A DNA stretch of 9,257 bases from the NCBI GenBank assembly GCA_046703825.1, contig JBJKSO010000079.1:1-9257 (forward strand), read 5' to 3'. Source of the stretch: JBJKSO01 sp046703825. Its GTDB lineage: Bacteria > Chloroflexota > Dormibacteria > Aeolococcales > Bog-877. The notes under the pieces are model-generated. The model was not told the origin of the DNA and did not search any database. It saw only the letters and a list, made by a program, of their open reading frames with translations. This document shows positions 5,475 to 9,257 of the stretch, piece by piece. A program made the position numbers and the translations under genes. Position 1 is the stretch's first letter; every line of letters starts with the position of its first letter.

Positions 5475-7579
5475 CACTGGTATGGGTCCCTTCGGGGCGC
5501 CGGCTCGGGCCGAAGCCGACCGCGGCGCAGGCGGTTCAGGTACTCCGCGTCGAGGCGGTGGCTCAAGCTGCCGCCCGCTCTCAGGTAGTCGCGGCCGAGC
5601 CGCTGGAACATTTCGGCGTCCGGCGCCGGGGCCCCAGGGCTAGGCGAGGTGACGGGGAACGCGCCCAGCAGCCGCTCCAGCTCCGCAGGTTGAGCCCGTG
5701 CCAGGATGTTGCGCCCGACGAACTGCTCTCTCGTCTCGAAGCCCGGCGCCTGCGGCCATGCCGCCGTCCCGGTCACCTCCGCCTGCTCGAGCGCCTCCGC
5801 CCGGCCGTGGTCCTCGCGACTCGGCCAGCCAAGCAGCGAACCGCTGGCGGACAGCACCCTGCGCCCGCCGAAGCGGGTCGCTCGCGGGAGCACCTCGGTG
5901 CTGGCCACGGCGGCACCGCCCAGAACGATGGCGCCTGAGGTCTGGACTAGGGTTCGCAGCCCGCGCGCGGTTGACAGCTCGCCAGCGCTGATGCGCTTGG
6001 GCAGCTCGAGCATCAGCCAGACGGTGACGATGGCGAACAGACACTTGGCGAACTGGTTGCCGGGGTCGCCGCTGCCAACCTGGCCCAGCAGTCCGGAGAC
6101 CCCGGTGCGGCAGCTCGGCGACAGCGCCAGCGGGCAGCCCGCCGCCCCCGACGCCGGCGCCAGTCCGCCTTTGGTCGATACCACGGCCACAAACACCAGG
6201 AACACCAGCGTCTGAACCACCACCACCCCGGAGAGCATCGCCACCACGCGCCAGTAGCGGATGAACAACTCCCGGCCGGCCGGAAAGCTCAACACCAGAA
6301 AGGACACGCTGGAACATCCGGCCAAAAGGGCCAGCACCAGGTACCTGGCCACGTACGTGAGTGCCAACCAAAGCGCCAGTAGGGTGAGGACGGAGTAGGC
6401 CACCATGCCCTGCAGGCCGTCGGGAACGTCAAAACCATTGCGACCGTGGGGGCCTATCCCGGCCCAGACGTCGGTGAAGGAGGGGACGGTCCCCCAGTAA
6501 ATGTCTGCGTAGCGGCAGTCGCTCGGGCTCTGGCCGTTGCCTGCCCGGGGCTCACCGGGAAGCGGGAGTGCGCCCAGCTGGCCGCCGAGACCGCTGCCGC
6601 CGCTTCCCTCGAGGCACTCCTGGCCGGCGTTGTCGTTGACCTGGTTGTCGGTGTTGGTGCAGAGCGGCTGGGTTGGGTCGGCATCACCCCGGTCGCAGTT
6701 GGCGTCGTGCAGCGGCGGTCCGAAAAAGTTCTGGCTGCGGTCTAGAACCTCCTTGGTGAAGTCGGGGCTGTCGGCCGCCAGGCAGTGGGACTGGGTGAAG
6801 TGGGGATCCATCCACGGCTTGACCAGGACCTGCTGGGCAGGGCTGAGCCCGGGAAGCGAGATGTGGATCGAGGGGTGCTCGATCGGGCTGTCCTCGGGGC
6901 AGTAGGCGGTCAAGTCCAGGACGGTCATCATGTCCAGGGGGCCGCTCCGGCGGTCTCCCAATCCCTGGAAGGCTCGCTGGACCAGTGCCTGGGACATCCA
7001 ACTGCCGGCGTCGATCAGGCGACCGGCCAGGTGCAGGGGCAGACCCGCGCCCAGTACCGCCGCCGCCAGCAGGCACGGGAGAAGGCCGGTCCGCAGGCGC
7101 AGTTGCTGGCCCGCCATGAACCAGGCCACCTGCAGGGCGAAGGCCACCACCAGCAGGCTGATGCAGAGCGGGGTCAGGATGGCATCGAGACGTTCCACCC
7201 AGGGGATGCAGCCGGCACTGCCGCACTCGTGGGCTGGCCCGCCGAGGCCGCCGTCGTAGTTGTCGACGACCGGATTGGCGCCCACCAGGGTCGTGATCAG
7301 CTGCCAGGGGCCATCGGTCACCGCCCCCGTCCCAGGGTCGATGTGCGCCGGATCCGGGCTGCCATCCAAGTTGCCCATCAACGCGACCGGCCCGCTGACG
7401 AAGGCGTCGATGACGTAGCAGATGGGATCGGTGATGCCGCCGCACTGCTGGCTGGTGTCCCCGCCCAGGCTGGGGGTGGCTGCTACCGTCCTCGACGCGG
7501 CCGCCGCGTGGATGACCGCTCCTGTCCCCAGCGCGATCGCGGCGCAGAAGGCGGCTCCGAGCAGAGCCGCCCTTCTCAG
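5474..7579 (-). CDS. VirB6/TrbL-like polytopic T4SS channel protein with Cys-rich exported region and apparent CTG start
   Basis: The frame is open from 7963, but everything before 7579 lies over the VirB2-like and VirD4 genes. No ATG, GTG or TTG occurs between there and residue 67/68. CTG at 7579 overlaps the preceding stop as CTGA and gives a 701-residue protein opening with a typical signal peptide (two Arg, hydrophobic core about 4-24, Ala-rich end). The next usual start, ATG 7378 (634 residues), would remove it. Hydrophobic helices lie at about 133-156, 166-187, 391-412, 413-432, 445-468, 511-527 and 545-561. The 200-residue region between helices 2 and 3 has six cysteines (227, 266, 295, 307, 322, 355); four more precede helix 1 (46, 54, 119, 124). 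A hydrophilic tail (about 565-701) ends Arg-rich. Length, helix cluster and position between VirB2 and PrgI fit a VirB6/TrbL channel protein, a family with weak sequence conservation. Confidence 0.82.
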   Translation of the reverse strand: MRRAALLGAAFCAAIALGTGAVIHAAAASRTVAATPSLGGDTSQQCGGITDPICYVIDAFVSGPVALMGNLDGSPDPAHIDPGTGAVTDGPWQLITTLVGANPVVDNYDGGLGGPAHECGSAGCIPWVERLDAILTPLCISLLVVAFALQVAWFMAGQQLRLRTGLLPCLLAAAVLGAGLPLHLAGRLIDAGSWMSQALVQRAFQGLGDRRSGPLDMMTVLDLTAYCPEDSPIEHPSIHISLPGLSPAQQVLVKPWMDPHFTQSHCLAADSPDFTKEVLDRSQNFFGPPLHDANCDRGDADPTQPLCTNTDNQVNDNAGQECLEGSGGSGLGGQLGALPLPGEPRAGNGQSPSDCRYADIYWGTVPSFTDVWAGIGPHGRNGFDVPDGLQGMVAYSVLTLLALWLALTYVARYLVLALLAGCSSVSFLVLSFPAGRELFIRYWRVVAMLSGVVVVQTLVFLVFVAVVSTKGGLAPASGAAGCPLALSPSCRTGVSGLLGQVGSGDPGNQFAKCLFAIVTVWLMLELPKRISAGELSTARGLRTLVQTSGAIVLGGAAVASTEVLPRATRFGGRRVLSASGSLLGWPSREDHGRAEALEQAEVTGTAAWPQAPGFETREQFVGRNILARAQPAELERLLGAFPVTSPSPGAPAPDAEMFQRLGRDYLRAGGSLSHRLDAEYLNRLRRGRLRPEPAPRRDPYQ

Positions 7580-7869
7580 TGGGATTGGACGGAGCAGCTC
7601 GAGGTGGCGCAGGCGGTGTTGCTCCCCGAGAGCCCCTCGACGAAGCTCAGGATGGCGCCCTCGTTGACCAGCAGCAGAACCCCCAGGAGCACGGTGACCA
7701 GGCCCTGGACCGCGGCCGCCCGCCGCTGCGCGTTGTCCAGAGCGGTCATGTAGCGGATGGCGGCGAAGCTCAGGCACAGGACCGCGACCGCTCCCAGCGC
7801 CAGCCCGGTCACGGTGTGGATGACGTTGTCCAATCCCGTGCTGAAGGTGGCCGCCGCCAAACCGGGCAT
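7576..7869 (-). CDS. VirB2/TrbC-like small two-TM protein (candidate pilin or surface subunit)
   Basis: A 97-residue protein from ATG 7869, which overlaps the VirD4 stop as TGATG; a TTG one codon earlier is the alternative. It has two hydrophobic helices (about 19-40 and 55-75) separated by a short basic hairpin (ALDNAQRRAAA), the plan of VirB2/TrbC-family pilins. The VirB2 pattern usually begins with a cleavable leader, but here only a short non-polar N-terminus precedes helix 1, so processing is uncertain. The C-terminal tail contains Cys87 and Cys92 (C-x4-C) in a polar Ser/Thr-rich stretch. Its stop overlaps the CTG proposed for the next gene. The role (pilus, adhesin or inner-membrane ring) is inferred from size, topology and position between VirD4 and VirB6. 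Sequence similarity to known pilins is not evident by eye. Confidence 0.75.
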   Translation of the reverse strand: MPGLAAATFSTGLDNVIHTVTGLALGAVAVLCLSFAAIRYMTALDNAQRRAAAVQGLVTVLLGVLLLVNEGAILSFVEGLSGSNTACATSSCSVQSH

Positions 7870-9206
7870 CAACGCTTCTGGTCCGCCGAGCGCCAGTCCA
7901 GCGGCCGCAGGTCCGGCTGTCGGCCGGCCGGTTCGATCCAGTCCTGCAGCGGGCGTCCCGCACTGGGGGAAGGCACCCGCGTCGGACCCCCGGCGGCCGC
8001 TCGCAGCGCTCGGACCCGGTACCAGGGACGCTGGCGGATGATCGCGGGATGGTCAGCCCCGTGGAGGAGCAACGCTCGATCCCCGGGCAGCCGCCGAACG
8101 TCGTCCGGATGCAGCAGCCGGTGGGAGGCTACGGCCTCCCTGCCCTGGACGCCACCCCGGTGGAGCGTGGTCTGGCCCGCCAGCTGGGAGACCTTCTCCA
8201 GTAGCTCCACCTCGGAGATACCTGGCAGTAGGAGCTTGGCTCGACAGTTTGACCAGAGTGCGGCCGCCACCGAGGGTCCGTAAGTGTGGTGGACCGAGGC
8301 CAGGTCCTGCGCAATCAGGACCATCCTCACCCCCTGCGATCTGCCCAGTTGCACCAGCGACGGCAGTTCCGGCAGTTCGGTCAGCTGAGCGAATTCGTCG
8401 AGGACGAAGAGCGCCGGCGGCGAGGGGGGCTTGGCGTAGAGCGCGCGCCAGCAGGCCGCCAGCAGCGCACTGATCAGGCCGCGCACCAGTTGCGCGTCCT
8501 GCGGGGTCACCACGCAGTAGAGGGTGCGCAACTCGCCGGAGGCGAGCTGTGCGGGGTCGAAGTCGCTTGCTCCGGTCACCTCGCCCACGCGCTCCACCGA
8601 GAAGGCGCCCATGCGCGACACCAGGGTGGCCACCACCCCCATGGCGGTGCGCTCGCCCCCACTCAGAGCCCCCTGAAGGAGTTGGACGGCGAGCGGATGG
8701 GTCAGGGCGCCAGCGAGGGCCTCGGCGGGCATGGTCTGCACCAGCTCGAGCGCGTCGGCGAGGGTCCAGCCGCGGTGACTCGCCTCGACCAAGAGAGCGT
8801 GGAGGAGCTGCCGCGCCAGGTCGTGCCAGAAGGGCTCACGCTCCGGGGGCCTCCCGATCAGAAAGGATGCGGTGCGGGCCGCATCCTCCGAGCTGCGGAC
8901 CGACGCCAGGGGGTTCCAGCGGTGACTTGGCTGCATAAGCGGCGCGAAGACCACCGCTCCTCCCCGCTGCTCGCGCTGCCGCCAGGTGGTCGCGAGCAGC
9001 TCGCCTTTGGGGTCGGTCACCACCGCAGCTCCGGGCCACTCCAGAAGAGCGGGGACGGCCACGGCCGTGGACTTGCCGGAGCCGGTCGGGCCGAGGACCA
9101 GCAGGTGCTCATCGGCCGGGAGCAGGACCGCGCGCCGACCCGCCCGGCCTAACTGCACCCGAGGCGGTTGGGCCGCCGCCCGCCGGTGCGCCCGGCGCCC
9201 GCGCAT
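7869..9206 (-). CDS. virD4: VirD4/TraG-type coupling ATPase without N-terminal membrane anchor
   Basis: A 445-residue type IV coupling protein that would deliver substrate DNA or protein to the channel. Motifs run in the expected order: Walker A GPTGSGKST (39-47), TDPKGEL (64-70), WNPL (97-100), the FWHDLARQLLHALL helix (126-139), Walker B FVLDEFAQL (267-275), VLIAQDLASV (296-305), NCRAKLLLPG (320-329) and the TraM-recognition-like LLHPDDVRRLPGDRALLLHG (364-383). Only about 38 residues precede Walker A and none are hydrophobic enough for a TM helix, so the usual two-helix anchor is missing. An in-frame stop (9225-9227) rules out a longer start within this window. ATG 9206 has a GAGGG ribosome site 8 nt upstream. 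A separate upstream gene, mostly off the edge, might supply the membrane part. The family call is firm. Confidence 0.94.
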   Translation of the reverse strand: MRGRRAHRRAAAQPPRVQLGRAGRRAVLLPADEHLLVLGPTGSGKSTAVAVPALLEWPGAAVVTDPKGELLATTWRQREQRGGAVVFAPLMQPSHRWNPLASVRSSEDAARTASFLIGRPPEREPFWHDLARQLLHALLVEASHRGWTLADALELVQTMPAEALAGALTHPLAVQLLQGALSGGERTAMGVVATLVSRMGAFSVERVGEVTGASDFDPAQLASGELRTLYCVVTPQDAQLVRGLISALLAACWRALYAKPPSPPALFVLDEFAQLTELPELPSLVQLGRSQGVRMVLIAQDLASVHHTYGPSVAAALWSNCRAKLLLPGISEVELLEKVSQLAGQTTLHRGGVQGREAVASHRLLHPDDVRRLPGDRALLLHGADHPAIIRQRPWYRVRALRAAAGGPTRVPSPSAGRPLQDWIEPAGRQPDLRPLDWRSADQKR

Positions 9207-9214
9207 CCGGAACG

Positions 9215-9219
9215 CCCTC
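9215..9219 (-). promoter_or_regulatory. Ribosome binding site of the VirD4-like gene
   Basis: On the minus strand GAGGG lies 8 nt before ATG 9206. It supports this ATG as the true start and therefore the absence of an N-terminal membrane anchor. It overlaps a TGA (9220-9218) that could be the stop of an upstream gene. Confidence 0.6.
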
Positions 9220-9241
9220 AGAACTCACGCGGTGGCGCGGC

Positions 9242-9257
9242 GTGCTCGGCCGAGCAC
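9242..9257. repeat. 16-bp perfect palindrome
   Basis: GTGCTCGGCCGAGCAC reads the same on both strands, with no spacer. It ends exactly at the window edge and starts 36 bp upstream of the VirD4 ATG. A perfect, unspaced 16-bp dyad before an operon could be a binding site for a dimeric regulator. It may equally be chance in GC-rich coding sequence, since it could lie inside the end of an upstream gene. Confidence 0.5.

Larger units (their letters stand above)
9207..9257 (-). other. Upstream region of the T4SS operon at the window edge, possibly the end of another gene
   Basis: This 51-base stretch precedes the VirD4-like gene. Two frames reach stops here: one at 9227-9225 after ten codons and one at 9220-9218 after twelve codons. 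The second lies inside the VirD4 ribosome site, as expected for a tightly packed operon, so a partial upstream gene ending at 9218 is likely, but the frame cannot be decided from so few codons. No convincing -10/-35 pair is visible. Confidence 0.3.

Noticed and set aside
2908..6978. A roughly 16-bp near-identical string around CCAATCCCTGGAAGGC at about 2908 and 6959
   Set aside because: Both copies encode the same short peptide (AFQGL) in unrelated genes with the same codons; coincidence, not a mobile or regulatory repeat.
6785..7753. Plus-strand open frame of 322 codons antisense to the VirB6- and VirB2-like genes
   Set aside because: Composition (Gln/Arg/Gly/Ala-rich) and lack of motifs mark it as a shadow; the minus-strand frames have TM helices and a signal peptide.
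7580..7963. N-terminal 128-residue extension of the VirB6-like frame
   Set aside because: It lies over the VirB2-like gene and the end of virD4, is Arg/Gly/His-rich, and would bury the signal peptide inside the protein.

Overview
The window is visibly GC-rich (by eye about two thirds G+C, not counted) and densely coding, with alternative start codons and start/stop overlaps at most junctions. It encodes a compact type IV secretion (T4SS) operon of the kind known from monoderm bacteria. It has VirD4-, VirB2-, VirB6-, PrgI/VirB3- and VirB4-like proteins plus a CHAP peptidoglycan hydrolase, and no sign of outer-membrane core proteins (VirB7/9/10). GC content, gene set and architecture suggest a high-GC monoderm lineage such as Actinomycetota, Chloroflexota or a Dormibacterota-like soil lineage. 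The sequence alone does not settle which. No relaxase, origin of transfer, integrase, IS element, tRNA, rRNA or CRISPR array was seen, so conjugation versus protein export is open.

Layout. A short plus-strand segment (1-663) holds the end of a membrane protein gene coupled by ATGA to a 190-residue, two-TM, PH-like membrane protein. One base later it meets a long minus-strand operon that runs from the right edge leftwards. In transcription order this operon holds: a soluble VirD4-like coupling ATPase (9206-7869); a VirB2/TrbC-like two-TM small protein (7869-7576); a VirB6/TrbL-like polytopic protein with a Cys-rich exported region (7579-5474); a PrgI/VirB3-like protein (5474-5124); a VirB4-like ATPase (5127-2845); a CHAP-domain amidase/peptidase (2834-2166); an MFS transporter (2144-906); and an 82-residue charged coiled-coil protein (913-665). 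The junctions are TGATG, CTGA, TGATG, TTGA, 10 nt, about 20 nt, and a short overlap with a strong Shine-Dalgarno. This predicts one tightly coupled transcript.

Working model. VirD4 selects substrate and VirB4 energises assembly. PrgI and the VirB6-like protein form the membrane channel, the VirB2-like protein supplies a pilus or surface component, and the CHAP enzyme opens the peptidoglycan. The most unusual points are the apparent CTG start of the VirB6-like gene (the only start that gives a clean signal peptide and continues the overlap pattern), its even-numbered cysteine set in the exported region, a VirD4 without N-terminal membrane anchor, and an MFS transporter plus a small coiled-coil protein carried at the operon's end. 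There is no gene-free stretch above about 50 bases. The many long ORFs antisense to these genes look like GC-rich shadows.
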